A stretch of DNA of 64,000 bases from Paenisporosarcina quisquiliarum (GCF_027563315.1 NZ_JAMKBJ010000011.1:1-64000); one strand, 5' to 3'; positions 7,010-16,613 are shown, counted from the stretch's first letter. Notes: generated by a model not told the origin, from the sequence alone. A program made the numbers and translations.

Positions 7010-8362
7010 ATGATGAAAAAAGTTTTAATTGCCAATCGTGGTGAAATCGCGGTTCGTATTATTCGTGCGTGTAAAGAGTTGGATATTGAAACAGTTGCTG
7101 TCTATTCGGAAGCAGATCGTGAAGCGTTGCATGTTCAAATGGCGGATGAAGCTTATTGTATCGGTCCAAAACAATCGAAAGATAGTTACCTGAACTTCAG
7201 CAATATCATTAGCGTTGCAAAGTTGACGGGTTGTGATGGTATTCATCCTGGATATGGTTTCTTGGCTGAAAATGCAAGTTTTGCTGAGCTGTGTGAACAA
7301 TGCAATATCACGTTCATCGGTCCAACTTCTGACGCTATCTCAAGAATGGGTACAAAAGATGTTGCGCGTGAAACGATGCGAAAAGCTGGCGTTCCTGTCG
7401 TGCCTGGCTCTACAGGCATTGTAGCGGACGAAAAAGAAGGTTTGGAAATCGCCCGTGAAATAGGCTTCCCAGTCATTATTAAGGCAACTGCCGGTGGTGG
7501 CGGTAAAGGGATTCGTGTGGCACGTACGGAAGAAGAACTGGTCAAAGGCATTCAGATTACTCAAAAAGAAGCTGCGGCTGCTTTCGGCAACCCGGGTGTC
7601 TATATTGAAAAGTTCATTGAAATCTTCCGCCATGTTGAAATCCAAGTTTTGGCTGATAATTTCGGAAATGCAATTCATTTAGGTGAACGTGATTGTTCAA
7701 TCCAACGTCGTATGCAAAAACTGGTAGAAGAAGCGCCGTCTCCAGCTTTATCTCCGGAAATCCGTAGTCAAATGGGCGATGCGGCTGTAAAAGCTGCTCA
7801 AGCAGTGAACTATCGCAGTGCGGGAACAGTTGAATTTATATTCGACCATATTAATCAAAAGTTTTACTTTATGGAAATGAATACACGTATTCAAGTTGAA
7901 CATCCTGTTACTGAAATGGTAACTGGCATTGATTTGATTCAACAGCAGCTTAAAGTAGCTTCTGGCGAAACGTTAGCGTATACGCAGGAAGACGTGACCA
8001 TTAAAGGATGGGCAATTGAGTGTCGTATCAATGCAGAAAATCCTTCGAAAAACTTCATGCCTTCAGCTGGTAAAGTTGAAATGTATCTAGCGCCGGGCGG
8101 TAACGGTGTACGTGTGGATTCAGCAATGTATTCAGGCTACAGCATTCCTCCATACTATGATTCAATGGTGGCCAAACTGATTACTTTCGCGGATACCCGT
8201 GAAGAAGCAGTTGCAAAAATGAAGCGTGCGCTAAGTGAGTTTGTTGTGGAAGGCGTTCATACAACAATTCCTTTCCATGCGAAATTGATGGACCATGAAG
8301 AATTCAAATCTGGTGATTTCGATACGAAGTTTTTAGAGAAATACGACGTCATGAATTCCTAG
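7010..8362 (+). CDS. accC: Biotin carboxylase subunit of acetyl-CoA carboxylase
   Basis: A 450-residue ATP-grasp enzyme of normal length that carboxylates the biotin on AccB using ATP and bicarbonate. The start [18 protein letters not shown] is the family signature. The Gly-rich ATP lid GGGGKGIR lies near residue 163, and [13 protein letters not shown] marks the catalytic site near residue 290. The first base of the preferred start lies at 7010; an ATG three bases later would give the same product less one Met. It may also serve the acyl-CoA carboxyltransferase at 40028, since no other biotin carboxylase is seen in the window (inference). Confidence 0.96.
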   Translation: MMKKVLIANRGEIAVRIIRACKELDIETVAVYSEADREALHVQMADEAYCIGPKQSKDSYLNFSNIISVAKLTGCDGIHPGYGFLAENASFAELCEQCNITFIGPTSDAISRMGTKDVARETMRKAGVPVVPGSTGIVADEKEGLEIAREIGFPVIIKATAGGGGKGIRVARTEEELVKGIQITQKEAAAAFGNPGVYIEKFIEIFRHVEIQVLADNFGNAIHLGERDCSIQRRMQKLVEEAPSPALSPEIRSQMGDAAVKAAQAVNYRSAGTVEFIFDHINQKFYFMEMNTRIQVEHPVTEMVTGIDLIQQQLKVASGETLAYTQEDVTIKGWAIECRINAENPSKNFMPSAGKVEMYLAPGGNGVRVDSAMYSGYSIPPYYDSMVAKLITFADTREEAVAKMKRALSEFVVEGVHTTIPFHAKLMDHEEFKSGDFDTKFLEKYDVMNS

Positions 8363-8377
8363 GAAAGGATGATTGAA

Positions 8378-8785
8378 ATGGCTGAAAAAACAACAACAGC
8401 TTATTTGCAGATGACTCCTGCTGGTAAGGAAGAGTTAGGTAAGATCGAAGTAGCTCCTGAAGTACTCGAAGTAATCGCAGGCATTGCCACAACAGATGTT
8501 GAAGGAGTGGCAGGTACACGCGGAAGTTTTGCAACAGGAGTTGCCGAGCGTTTAGGCAAAAAAGTTCACGGTAAAGGGATCAAAACTGAGTTGACTGACC
8601 AAGGTCTTTTTGTTGAAATTTATTGCACCGTGAAATATGGCGCATCAATTCCTAAAGTAGCTAAAGAAGTGCAAAGCCAAGTGCGTCAAGCAATCTTGAA
8701 TATGACACTGCTTGAAACACAGGAAGTAAATGTTCATATTACGGGCGTCCAGTTTGAACAGCAAAAAGAAACAACTAACGAATAA
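8378..8785 (+). CDS. yqhY: Asp23/Gls24 family protein (YqhY-like)
   Basis: A 135-residue protein of the Asp23/Gls24 family, with the core VLEVIAGIATTDVEGVAG and the closing VNVHITGVQFE. In B. subtilis yqhY is linked to accBC and has been connected with malonyl-CoA/fatty acid homeostasis. The ATG at 8378 is used because AAAGGA at 8364-8369 has proper spacing to it; the upstream ATG at 8369 overlaps that site. It lies 15 bases after accC, so it is probably in the same operon, closed by the terminator at 8790. Confidence 0.9.
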   Translation: MAEKTTTAYLQMTPAGKEELGKIEVAPEVLEVIAGIATTDVEGVAGTRGSFATGVAERLGKKVHGKGIKTELTDQGLFVEIYCTVKYGASIPKVAKEVQSQVRQAILNMTLLETQEVNVHITGVQFEQQKETTNE

Positions 8786-8789
8786 CCTT

Positions 8790-8826
8790 AAACATCGTTC
8801 GGTCAATCCGAACGATGTTTTTTTCT
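8790..8826 (+). terminator. Terminator of accB-accC-yqhY
   Basis: A perfect 13-bp stem AAACATCGTTCGG / CCGAACGATGTTT with a 5-base loop, followed by T residues. Confidence 0.92.
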
Positions 8827-8911
8827 GAACATTCGAACTTCCCTTTGAGGATGTCTTGTGTACGCGAAATATGCTATGATGTGTTCGAATGCATATAAAA
8901 GGAGACTACCC

Positions 8912-9301
8912 ATGAAACGTAGAGAAGCTCGTGAAAAAGCGTTGCAAACTTTGTTTCAGTTAGAGAACACGGAGTTAACAATTGAAGAAGCAATGAGCCA
9001 CGTTTTAGATGGCGACAATGATTCTTTCTATGAAAAACTTGTTCGTGGAACGACTGAACAGCTGGCGCAAATAGATGAATCACTTAAAACAAAATTAGAG
9101 AACTGGTCTTTGGATCGTTTACCTAAGATTGAACGCACAGTATTGCGTTTGGCAGTTTATGAATTGTTATTTATGCAAGATGCACCTTCAAAAGTCGTAA
9201 TGAATGAAGCGATTGAATTATGCAAAACGTTTGGTGATGAGAAATCAAGCAAGTTTGTAAACGGAGTTCTATCTAAATATACGGTCGAAACTTCTAACTG
9301 A
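8912..9301 (+). CDS. nusB: Transcription antitermination factor NusB
   Basis: A 129-residue all-helical RNA-binding protein. It starts MKRREAREKALQTLFQLE, the classical NusB N-terminus, and ends with the N-E-A-[IV]-E-L-x-K-x-[FY] helix followed by FVNGVL. It binds boxA with S10 in rRNA antitermination. The ATG at 8912 has AAAGGAG 8 bases upstream; an earlier in-frame start at 8858 lacks family support. The following folD is 20 bases away, so the genes probably share a transcript. Confidence 0.95.
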   Translation: MKRREAREKALQTLFQLENTELTIEEAMSHVLDGDNDSFYEKLVRGTTEQLAQIDESLKTKLENWSLDRLPKIERTVLRLAVYELLFMQDAPSKVVMNEAIELCKTFGDEKSSKFVNGVLSKYTVETSN

Positions 9302-9320
9302 CAACAGGGGGAATTAAGAC

Positions 9321-10181
9321 ATGTCGAGTGCATTAATTAGCGGAAAAGAAATTGGACAAGAGATACGCGATGATTTAACCGAACGAATCATTTACTTGAA
9401 AAATCAAGGCATTACTCCGGGCTTAGCGGTTATTTTAGTTGGTGATAACGCAGCTTCGAAGACCTATGTTTCCAATAAACAAAAAACGTGTGAAGCACTT
9501 GGCATGAATTCTCGTTTACTTTCTTTTGAGGCGGACTTAACGGAAAGTGAACTTTTGCAAACGATACATTCTTTAAATCAAGACCCTAGCATTCATGGCA
9601 TTTTAGTACAATTGCCGTTACCGGTACACATTGGAGAATCAGCTGTATTGGCTGCCATAGATCCAGCGAAAGATGTGGATGGTTTCCATCCCATCAGTGT
9701 TGGAAAAATGATGCTCGGACAGGAAACTTTCCTGCCTTGTACGCCATATGGAGTGATGAAACTCCTGGAATTCTCTGGGATAGATCCCGCAGGCAAACAT
9801 GCAGTTGTAGTAGGACGCAGCCACATTGTCGGAAAACCAATGGGCCAATTACTTTTACAAAAAGATGCAACCGTTACTTATGCGCATTCCAAGACACCCA
9901 ATCTAAAAGAAATTACCTTACAGGCGGACATACTTGTGGTTGCAGTTGGTAAAACAAAAATCATAACGAGTGATTATGTTAAAAACGGTGCCGTCGTCAT
10001 TGATGTCGGCATGAATCGGGATGAAAATAATCGTTTATGTGGGGATGTGGATTTTGAAACGGTAAAAGAAAAAGCGTCATACATAACTCCAGTTCCAGGT
10101 GGAGTCGGACCCATGACAATCACCATGTTAATGGCCAACACCGTGCAATCCGCAGAAAATGAGTTGCGTCAAGACAAATGA
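9321..10181 (+). CDS. folD: Bifunctional methylene-THF dehydrogenase/methenyl-THF cyclohydrolase
   Basis: A 286-residue enzyme of normal length in one-carbon metabolism, interconverting 5,10-methylene-, methenyl- and 10-formyl-THF with NADP. The catalytic region VGDNAASKTYVSNKQKTCE has the Tyr and the Lys of the K-x-x-x-C motif. VQLPLP, the NADP-binding VVVGRSHIVGKPM and the C-terminal PVPGGVGPMTI are all intact. GGGGGAA precedes the ATG. A terminator-like hairpin at 10209 follows. Confidence 0.97.
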   Translation: MSSALISGKEIGQEIRDDLTERIIYLKNQGITPGLAVILVGDNAASKTYVSNKQKTCEALGMNSRLLSFEADLTESELLQTIHSLNQDPSIHGILVQLPLPVHIGESAVLAAIDPAKDVDGFHPISVGKMMLGQETFLPCTPYGVMKLLEFSGIDPAGKHAVVVGRSHIVGKPMGQLLLQKDATVTYAHSKTPNLKEITLQADILVVAVGKTKIITSDYVKNGAVVIDVGMNRDENNRLCGDVDFETVKEKASYITPVPGGVGPMTITMLMANTVQSAENELRQDK

Positions 10182-10208
10182 AGTTAAAACAGGTAAAATA
10201 AAGGGAAG

Positions 10209-10241
10209 AAGCTGTTTTTCTTATAGAAAGACAGCTTTTCT
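10209..10241 (+). terminator. Probable terminator after folD
   Basis: The stem AAGCTGTTTTTC / GAAAGACAGCTT, with a G-U pair and short loop, is followed by TTTTC. The next gene, xseA, starts 25 bases later, so read-through or attenuation is possible. Confidence 0.6.
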
Positions 10242-10265
10242 ATTTCTTCTTCGTGAGGAGTTTGA

Positions 10266-11630
10266 ATGCACGTGACTGCAACTTCATATTTAACAGTGAA
10301 AGCACTGACTAAATACATAAAAAGAAAATTTGATGCGGATCCCCATTTGCGTAATGTTTACGTCAAAGGGGAATTATCCAATGTCAAAATACATACGAGT
10401 GGACATATTTATTTCACCATAAAAGACGATCAAACAAGGATGCCTGCCGTCATGTTTGCGGCTCAAGCAAGAAGTTTGAAATTCAGACCAGAAAGCGGAA
10501 TGAATGTCCTTTTGCAAGGTGATGTAAATGTTTATGAAGGGTCAGGCCAATATCAGTTATATGCTCAAGTAATGCAACCAGATGGAATAGGTGAATTGTT
10601 TGTGGCGTTTGAACAACTGAAAGAAAAACTGGCGAAAGAAGGGCTTTTCCATCCTTCGAGAAAAAAACAGATTCCTAAATACCCTCAAAAAATCGGGGTC
10701 ATCACAGCTTCCACAGGAGCGGCGATCCGCGATATCGTTACGACGTTAAGTCGACGTTATCCGTTAGCGGAAGTTATTATTTTTCCTGCTTTAGTTCAAG
10801 GCGCGGGTGCGGCACCGAGTATCGTCAAAGCATTAAAACGTGCTCATAGTTATCCTAATTTGGATGTTTGTATCGTCGGGCGGGGTGGCGGTTCGATTGA
10901 AGATTTATGGGCTTTCAACGAAGAAATTGTTGCAAGGGAAATCGCGAACAGTACCATCCCTATAATTAGTGCTGTAGGTCATGAAACGGATACAACAATC
11001 GCTGACTTTGTGTCTGATCTGCGCGCGCCAACTCCCACTGCTGCAGCAGAACTTGCTGTTCCAAATCAACTGGATTTGCTCGAACGAGTATCTAATAGAA
11101 AGTCACAAATGGTTTCAATTGTGACAGCCATCTTATCGCAGGAGCGAAAAAGATTAAATCGGGTTGTATCTGCATATCCTCTTGCATACCCAGAAAGATT
11201 GTATCGCCCATTTGTTGAAAGGCTGACGCGAGCCAATGAACAGTTGGAGAAAAATGGACGGGCAATTTTACAACAAAAACAACAACAGCTTGCGCAGCAA
11301 ACCATGCGTTTGACTTTGCAAAACCCGCAGAGAATGGTATTACAACATCAAAAAAATGTAATCAGTTATGAACAACGATTGCAGCTGGCTGCTCAAAAAA
11401 ATGTGCAGGCTAAGGGTCGATCGTTCAGTAACATGATTCAGTTACTGGAAGCATTAAATCCATTGAAAATAATGGATAGAGGCTACAGTCTAACGTACCA
11501 GAATGACCAGGTTGTCAAATCAATTGAAGAGATCAATCCTACTCAGCCACTTCATATCAAATTACAAGATGGAGTCGTAATTGCATCGATAGAATCTATT
11601 AACAAACAGTCTAAAGGAGAATCATCATGA
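10266..11630 (+). CDS. xseA: Exodeoxyribonuclease VII large subunit
   Basis: A 454-residue protein with an N-terminal OB fold (about 1-100, VYVKGELSNVKIHTSGH), a catalytic domain (GVITASTGAAIRDI, then GRGGGSIEDLWAFN and the H-E-T-D-T-T-I-A-D-F motif) and a long Gln-rich helical C-terminal region. With XseB it degrades single-stranded DNA to acid-soluble oligonucleotides in repair. GAGGAG precedes the ATG. The last four bases overlap xseB, indicating translational coupling. Confidence 0.96.
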   Translation: MHVTATSYLTVKALTKYIKRKFDADPHLRNVYVKGELSNVKIHTSGHIYFTIKDDQTRMPAVMFAAQARSLKFRPESGMNVLLQGDVNVYEGSGQYQLYAQVMQPDGIGELFVAFEQLKEKLAKEGLFHPSRKKQIPKYPQKIGVITASTGAAIRDIVTTLSRRYPLAEVIIFPALVQGAGAAPSIVKALKRAHSYPNLDVCIVGRGGGSIEDLWAFNEEIVAREIANSTIPIISAVGHETDTTIADFVSDLRAPTPTAAAELAVPNQLDLLERVSNRKSQMVSIVTAILSQERKRLNRVVSAYPLAYPERLYRPFVERLTRANEQLEKNGRAILQQKQQQLAQQTMRLTLQNPQRMVLQHQKNVISYEQRLQLAAQKNVQAKGRSFSNMIQLLEALNPLKIMDRGYSLTYQNDQVVKSIEEINPTQPLHIKLQDGVVIASIESINKQSKGESS

Positions 11631-11869
11631 CAAAAAACACTGTATCTTTTGACCAAGCCATTGAACAATTAGAAGAAATTGTGCGTCAGTTGGAGCAAGG
11701 CGATGTCCCTCTTGAGGATGCCATTTCTCTTTATAAAAAAGGCATGGAATTGTCAACGGTTTGCCACGAGAAGCTGCATAATGCAGAAAAACAATTGATT
11801 TCCATTATGGATGATAGCGGTGAAAAAGTTCCTTTTGATGCTATTGAAAATGAGGACGCAACCCGATGA
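11627..11869 (+). CDS. xseB: Exodeoxyribonuclease VII small subunit
   Basis: An 80-residue helical protein with the family pattern F-x-x-A-[IL]-x-x-L-E-x-I-V-x-x-L-E, then G-D-V-P-L-E-x-A-I-x-L-Y-x-x-G. Several copies coat the helical arm of XseA. It overlaps xseA and ispA by four bases on each side, so the three genes are translated as a coupled set. Confidence 0.95.
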   Translation: MTKNTVSFDQAIEQLEEIVRQLEQGDVPLEDAISLYKKGMELSTVCHEKLHNAEKQLISIMDDSGEKVPFDAIENEDATR

Positions 11870-12747
11870 CTTTTCTTCAAACTTTTACCGAAGTGCATAT
11901 TCCTAAAATCGATCAGCAATTGACTAAGCAAATCCAGTCAATAAATGCACCTGATATTTTAAAAGAGGCCATGAATTATTCTTTGGCGGCAGGTGGCAAA
12001 AGAGTAAGACCTTTATTTTTACTAGCTGTCCTTGATTTTTTTAAAGTGCAACATTCTGAAGCAACAACTGTTGGAGCAGCAATAGAAATGATCCATACCT
12101 ATTCTCTCATCCATGACGACTTACCGAGCATGGATAATGATGACTTCCGCAGAGGGAAATTGACCAATCATAAAGTTTATGGCGATGCAATGGCTATATT
12201 AGCTGGAGATGGATTATTAACTTACAGTTTCGGTGTTCTTTCACGTCTGAAATCCGTTTCACCCGACAATAAACTTGAACTCATTCAGCTAATGAGCGAG
12301 GCAGCAGGAGCTGAAGGAATGGTTGGCGGACAAGTTCTGGATATTGAAAGCGAAAGAAAAACCATTTCAGTAGAAGAATTGGAAACCATACATATCAACA
12401 AAACTGGTGCACTTTTGACATTTAGTATTGTAGCGGGGGCAATTTTAGCTTCTGCTGATGCTCATGCAAAGAAGGCATTGAAAGATTTCGGTTTCCATAT
12501 CGGACTGGCCTTTCAAATACAGGATGACATTTTAGATATCGAAGGCACAACGGAATCTTTAGGGAAAACGGCTGGAAAAGACGTTGCAAGCGAAAAAAAT
12601 ACGTATCCAGCATTATTGACTCTCGATGGAGCAAAAATGAAACGCGATTGGCATTATAACCAAGCCATCGAATCACTTCGCCTTATTTCAAGTGAACCTG
12701 GTCTATTAGATGAATTAGCTGCTTTTATCGTTAATCGCAACAAATAG
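11866..12747 (+). CDS. ispA: Geranylgeranyl/farnesyl diphosphate synthase (IspA/YqiD-like)
   Basis: A 293-residue trans-prenyltransferase that condenses DMAPP/GPP with IPP to give farnesyl diphosphate. The first aspartate-rich motif DDLPSMDNDD (near residue 84) and the second, DDILD (near residue 222), bind the Mg-diphosphates, and GGKRVRP marks the IPP site. Its neighbour dxs supplies the DXP pathway that makes the C5 precursors. The start overlaps the xseB stop. Confidence 0.95.
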   Translation: MTFLQTFTEVHIPKIDQQLTKQIQSINAPDILKEAMNYSLAAGGKRVRPLFLLAVLDFFKVQHSEATTVGAAIEMIHTYSLIHDDLPSMDNDDFRRGKLTNHKVYGDAMAILAGDGLLTYSFGVLSRLKSVSPDNKLELIQLMSEAAGAEGMVGGQVLDIESERKTISVEELETIHINKTGALLTFSIVAGAILASADAHAKKALKDFGFHIGLAFQIQDDILDIEGTTESLGKTAGKDVASEKNTYPALLTLDGAKMKRDWHYNQAIESLRLISSEPGLLDELAAFIVNRNK

Positions 12748-12762
12748 TTATCAGGTAAATGT

Positions 12763-12790
12763 TTGTACATTCAGTTGACATTGATATAAT
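12763..12790 (+). promoter_or_regulatory. Candidate sigma-A promoter of dxs
   Basis: TTGTAC (12763-12768), a 16-base spacer and TATAAT (12785-12790) lie 45 bases before the dxs start in an otherwise AT-rich gap. Confidence 0.55.
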
Positions 12791-12834
12791 GAAAGATAAT
12801 AATCGCAAGTATTGTGTAAAGGTGTGTGATGTCG

Positions 12835-14739
12835 ATGGATTTAAATACAATTACAAGTCCATCCTTTATAAAAGATTTAACTCACGAAGAACTATTGACG
12901 TTAAGTGAAGATATACGTTCGTTTCTAATTGAAAAATTATCGATCACTGGTGGACACATCGGTCCAAACTTGGGTGTCGTCGAACTGACTGTATCTCTTC
13001 ACCGAATTTTTAATAGTCCTGATGATAAATTTATATGGGATGTTGGACATCAAGCGTATGTCCACAAAATTTTAACGGGTCGGGCTAATCAATTTGATAC
13101 ACTTCGCCAATTTAAAGGGTTGTGTGGTTTTCCAAAACGCATTGAAAGTGAACATGATGTTTGGGAGACAGGTCACAGCTCTACTTCCTTGTCAGCAGCA
13201 ATGGGTATGGCGGCTGCAAGGGATATCAAAAAAGATAAAAATCATATTATCCCAATTATCGGTGATGGTGCCCTGACAGGCGGAATGGCACTGGAAGCAT
13301 TAAATCATATCGGTCATGAAAAAACGGATATGATTGTTATCTTGAATGATAATGAAATGTCGATTGCACCTAACGTTGGTGCACTTCATACCGTACTAGG
13401 AAAACTTCGTACAGCCGGTAAATACAACAAAGCAAAAGATGAGTTAGAGTACTTGCTGAAAAAAATTCCAGCAGTAGGCGGGAAATTGGCAGCGACGGCC
13501 GAACGAGTAAAAGACAGCTTAAAATATTTACTAGTTTCAGGTGTGTTTTTCGAAGAACTTGGATTTACGTATTTAGGTCCTATTGACGGACATAATTACG
13601 AAGATTTGCAAGAGAATTTATTATATGCCAAGAAAATGAAGGGACCAGTATTGGTTCATGTCATTACGAAAAAAGGCAAAGGGTACCGCCCTGCTGAAGA
13701 AGATAAAATCGGTACTTGGCACGGAACAGGTCCTTATAAGATGGAAACTGGTGCATTCGTAAAATCATCGACAACTGCTCCGTCTTGGAGTGGATTGGTA
13801 GCTGAAACCGTGCGTAAACTTGCTCGTGAAGATGAGCGAATTGTCGCTATTACACCTGCAATGCCGGTAGGTTCGAAATTAGAAGGCTTCGCTTCTGAAT
13901 TCCCTGGACGCTTCTATGATGTTGGAATTGCTGAGCAACATGCAACTACAATGGCTGCAGGTCTTGCTACGCAGGAAATGAAACCGTTTTTAGCGATTTA
14001 TTCAACTTTCCTTCAACGCGCATATGACCAAGTATTACACGATATATGTCGACAAAATTTAAATGTCTTTATCGGTATTGACCGTTCAGGTTTAGTCGGT
14101 GCAGATGGTGAAACACATCAAGGCGTATTCGATATATCGTTTTTACGACACTTGCCAAACATGGTAATTATGATGCCTAAAGATGAAAATGAAGGCCAAC
14201 ATATGGTGAAAACCGCCATTGATTATAATGATGGCCCGATTGCTTTGCGCTACCCAAGAGGAAATGGTATTGGAGTTCCGATGGATGCAGATTTAAAAGC
14301 GATACCAATCGGTTCATGGGAAGTTTTGAAAGAAGGTACGGATGCGGCGATTTTAACATTCGGTACAACAATTCCGATGGCAATGGAAGCTGCAGCACGA
14401 CTATCTCTTGAAGGTATTCAAGTAGAAGTAATTAATGCAAGGTTCATAAAACCACTAGATGAGAGAATGCTCCATCAATTAGTTGAGCGCGATCTTCCAC
14501 TATTCACAGTTGAAGAAGCGATTTTACAAGGTGGTTTTGGCAGCAGTATTTTGGAATTCATACAAGATCATGAGTATACGGGCGTCTCTGTCAGTCGTAT
14601 GGGGATTCCAGACCAATTTATTGAGCACGGAAACGTCGATGAATTGTTAAATGAAATACATTTAAATTCCGATGAATTAGTCACGCGTATACAAAATAAA
14701 ATGAATAAGATTGGTAAGGCTGGTACTCACGTATTATGA
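12835..14739 (+). CDS. dxs: 1-deoxy-D-xylulose-5-phosphate synthase
   Basis: A 634-residue thiamine-diphosphate enzyme joining pyruvate and glyceraldehyde 3-phosphate, the first step of the MEP isoprenoid pathway. It has the N-terminal [14 protein letters not shown], the ThDP motif GDGALTGGM(x)n ending in NDNEMSI, the Pyr-domain DVGIAEQHA and the C-terminal transketolase domain. The ATG at 12835 (MDLNTI) is chosen because AAAGGTG is 10 bases upstream and the family starts MDL; GTG/ATG codons at 12826/12829 are closer to the site than expected. It overlaps the next gene by four bases. Confidence 0.96.
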   Translation: MDLNTITSPSFIKDLTHEELLTLSEDIRSFLIEKLSITGGHIGPNLGVVELTVSLHRIFNSPDDKFIWDVGHQAYVHKILTGRANQFDTLRQFKGLCGFPKRIESEHDVWETGHSSTSLSAAMGMAAARDIKKDKNHIIPIIGDGALTGGMALEALNHIGHEKTDMIVILNDNEMSIAPNVGALHTVLGKLRTAGKYNKAKDELEYLLKKIPAVGGKLAATAERVKDSLKYLLVSGVFFEELGFTYLGPIDGHNYEDLQENLLYAKKMKGPVLVHVITKKGKGYRPAEEDKIGTWHGTGPYKMETGAFVKSSTTAPSWSGLVAETVRKLAREDERIVAITPAMPVGSKLEGFASEFPGRFYDVGIAEQHATTMAAGLATQEMKPFLAIYSTFLQRAYDQVLHDICRQNLNVFIGIDRSGLVGADGETHQGVFDISFLRHLPNMVIMMPKDENEGQHMVKTAIDYNDGPIALRYPRGNGIGVPMDADLKAIPIGSWEVLKEGTDAAILTFGTTIPMAMEAAARLSLEGIQVEVINARFIKPLDERMLHQLVERDLPLFTVEEAILQGGFGSSILEFIQDHEYTGVSVSRMGIPDQFIEHGNVDELLNEIHLNSDELVTRIQNKMNKIGKAGTHVL

Positions 14740-15554
14740 TAAAAACCCCAAAAGAAAGAGTCGATGTCCTTTTAGTGGAACGTGGACTTTGTGAAACAAG
14801 AGAAAAAGCAAAACGAGCTATTATGGCTGGAACTGTTTATACGAATGAACTTCGTTTAGAAAAACCAGGCGAAAAAATTGCCATTGATTCTCCTTTGCAA
14901 GTGAAGGGGAATGAACTGCGCTATGTCAGCAGAGGCGGCTTGAAACTTGAAAAGGCACTTGAATTTTTTCAATTGGATGTAAAAGATAAGTTAATGCTCG
15001 ATATAGGAGCCTCCACTGGCGGTTTTACTGACTGCGCCTTGCAAAACGGAGCACGTCACTGTTATGCGTTGGATGTAGGTTATAATCAGCTTGCCTGGAA
15101 AATCCGCCAAGATGAACGAGTAACGGTTATGGAACGTACCAATTTCCGTTATGTAACAGCAGCTGACTTAGCAGAAGGTATGCCGGAATTTGCAACGATT
15201 GATGTTTCATTTATTTCGTTGAAGCTAATTTTGCCTGTTCTAAAAACTTTGCTGGTGCCTGGCAGCGATGTCATAGCGCTGGTAAAACCTCAATTTGAAG
15301 CAGGAAAAGCAAATGTCGGGAAAAAAGGCGTTGTGCGCGATCCCAAAGTGCATGTAAACGTACTTCAAACAATCGCGAGCTTTGCACAACAAACCGGCTT
15401 CACGCTAAAAAATGCTTCTTTCTCACCAATTACAGGTGGGGAAGGGAATATTGAATTTTTGTTTCACTTAGTAGCTACTGAGGAAAATGAAACAACCTTT
15501 ACAGAAGAACATTTAAAAGAAATTGTGCGTGAAGCACATTCACAACTATCATGA
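14736..15554 (+). CDS. yqxC: TlyA-family rRNA (cytidine-2'-O)-methyltransferase (YqxC)
   Basis: A 272-residue protein with an N-terminal S4 RNA-binding domain ([20 protein letters not shown]) and a C-terminal FtsJ-like SAM methyltransferase domain ([19 protein letters not shown] near residue 88, then YALDVG and IDVSFISL). The family methylates ribosomal RNA, and some members are linked to haemolysin-like phenotypes. It is translationally coupled to dxs. A terminator hairpin starts at the stop codon. Confidence 0.9.
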   Translation: MIKTPKERVDVLLVERGLCETREKAKRAIMAGTVYTNELRLEKPGEKIAIDSPLQVKGNELRYVSRGGLKLEKALEFFQLDVKDKLMLDIGASTGGFTDCALQNGARHCYALDVGYNQLAWKIRQDERVTVMERTNFRYVTAADLAEGMPEFATIDVSFISLKLILPVLKTLLVPGSDVIALVKPQFEAGKANVGKKGVVRDPKVHVNVLQTIASFAQQTGFTLKNASFSPITGGEGNIEFLFHLVATEENETTFTEEHLKEIVREAHSQLS

Positions 15555-15579
15555 CACGGCCTACATTGTAGGTCTTGTC
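15553..15579 (+). terminator. Hairpin/terminator after yqxC (copy 1 of a duplicated sequence)
   Basis: GACACGGCCTAC and GTAGGTCTTGTC pair around a short loop, with no strong T-run. Its first 20 bases recur with one mismatch at 16043-16062, where the hairpin is perfect and has a T-tail. Confidence 0.6.
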
Positions 15580-15646
15580 AGACGTATACAAACAAAAAAT
15601 TGAGTGAAAATAGCTACACTATAGAAAAAGTACCAATGCATGCAAA

Positions 15647-15771
15647 TGTTGATTTCCTTTGCGGCGGACGCGTTTCGCGGGCACGGTTTCAGTCTCCTCG
15701 TCACTTCGTTCCTGCGGGGCCTTCAACTCGTGCTGTTCCCGCTGAAGTCGCCGCCTCCACTCCAATCAACA
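15647..15771 (-). repeat. GC-rich interspersed repeat, copy A (reverse orientation)
   Basis: Bounded by inverted TGTTGATT (15647) and AATCAACA (15764), with an inner GCGGCG/CGCCGC pair. Inside are the hallmarks CGCGGGCACGG, TCTCCTCG, CCTGCGGGG and GTTCCCGC. On the minus strand it reads as the Bacillales intergenic repeat whose core is CTCCTGCGG...GAGGAGGCT...CCGCGGAAAGCG. It carries no convincing gene; the open frame across it is a by-product. Recognised from memory of the pattern, not by search. Confidence 0.7.
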
Positions 15772-15825
15772 GAAATCGCTTTTAGCAGTGTTTCTCTTTC
15801 ATAATATTTATTTAGGAGTAGGAAA

Positions 15826-15960
15826 AGTGGTCGGCTATTTCTGAAGACTCCTGCGGAAAAAACGGAACAAGCTAGACCCCACAGGCTCAGTTGTCATAGA
15901 CAACTGAGCCGAGGAGGCTGGCGTTACGTCCGCGGAAAGCGAAATAAATAGCCGACCACC
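15826..15960 (+). repeat. GC-rich interspersed repeat, copy B (forward orientation)
   Basis: The ends are a perfect 14-bp inverted repeat, GTGGTCGGCTATTT / AAATAGCCGACCAC. Inside are GACTCCTGCGG, CTAGACCCCACAG, a perfect 12-bp hairpin GGCTCAGTTGTC-ATA-GACAACTGAGCC, GAGGAGGCT and CCGCGGAAAGCG. It faces copy A, with its own terminal sequence but the same core. Confidence 0.75.
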
Positions 15961-16042
15961 TTCTTATTTTGATCTAGGGTAAAGAATAGAATCCGACTTT
16001 TTTATACTGTAATTATTATTAATAATCTTTTATCGTCAATCT

Positions 16043-16074
16043 GACACGGCCTACTTTGTAGGCCGTGTTTTTCT
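16043..16074 (+). terminator. Strong terminator before ahrC (copy 2 of the duplicated sequence)
   Basis: A perfect 11-bp stem ACACGGCCTAC / GTAGGCCGTGT with a TTT loop, followed by TTTTC. It probably was, or still is, the real end of the dxs-yqxC transcript, now separated from yqxC by the repeat pair. Confidence 0.8.
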
Positions 16075-16113
16075 TGTACGCAAGACCAGTAAATGGTACG
16101 ATATTAATAATTA

Positions 16114-16127
16114 AGCATAATTATTCA
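16114..16127 (+). promoter_or_regulatory. Candidate ARG box in front of ahrC
   Basis: AGCATAATTATTCA matches the ARG-box consensus TGNATAWWWWTNCA at 13 of the 14 positions and ends five bases before the AGGAG of the arginine repressor gene. This suggests autoregulation. Confidence 0.5.
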
Positions 16128-16147
16128 TTTTTAGGAGTGACCATATG

Positions 16148-16597
16148 ATGAACAAGGGGCAAAGACATATACGGATTCGCGACATTATTTCGAATCATGA
16201 AATTGAAACTCAAGATGATTTAGTAGAGATTCTGAAAAATGCCGGATACAATGTAACGCAAGCTACTGTTTCCAGAGACATTAAGGAACTTCACTTAGTC
16301 AAAGTTCCTTTACAGGACGGACGTTATAAATATAGCCTGCCGGCTGATCAACGATTTAACCCGATGCAAAAACTGCATCGTGCATTAACGGATGCTTTTG
16401 TAAGTATCGACGGTGCAAGTCATTTTCTTGTAATGAAAACGTTGCCAGGGAATGCCCATGCAATTGGCTCTTTAATCGATCACTTGGATTGGAAAGAAAT
16501 ACTTGGGACGATCTGTGGAGATGACACATGTTTAATCATTTGCAAAGATACCGACGAGCGAGATATCATTCGGACAAGATTACTTGAAATGCTTTAA
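16148..16597 (+). CDS. ahrC: Arginine repressor/activator AhrC (ArgR)
   Basis: A 149-residue regulator with an N-terminal winged helix (NATURAL core [19 protein letters not shown], about 38-56) and a C-terminal hexamerisation/arginine-binding domain ([20 protein letters not shown], then [12 protein letters not shown] with the Asp pair that binds arginine). It represses arginine synthesis and activates catabolism. The ATG at 16148 gives the usual family start [12 protein letters not shown]; an ATG three bases upstream is equally spaced from AGGAG. Likely targets in this window are the argG boxes at 59615-59649 and its own leader. Confidence 0.95.
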   Translation: MNKGQRHIRIRDIISNHEIETQDDLVEILKNAGYNVTQATVSRDIKELHLVKVPLQDGRYKYSLPADQRFNPMQKLHRALTDAFVSIDGASHFLVMKTLPGNAHAIGSLIDHLDWKEILGTICGDDTCLIICKDTDERDIIRTRLLEML

Positions 16598-16613
16598 AAA
16601 GAGGTGATTCATT

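Noticed and set aside
15600-15785. 61-codon plus-strand frame across repeat copy A
   Set aside because: It follows the GC-rich repeat sequence, has no ribosome site and resembles no protein family.
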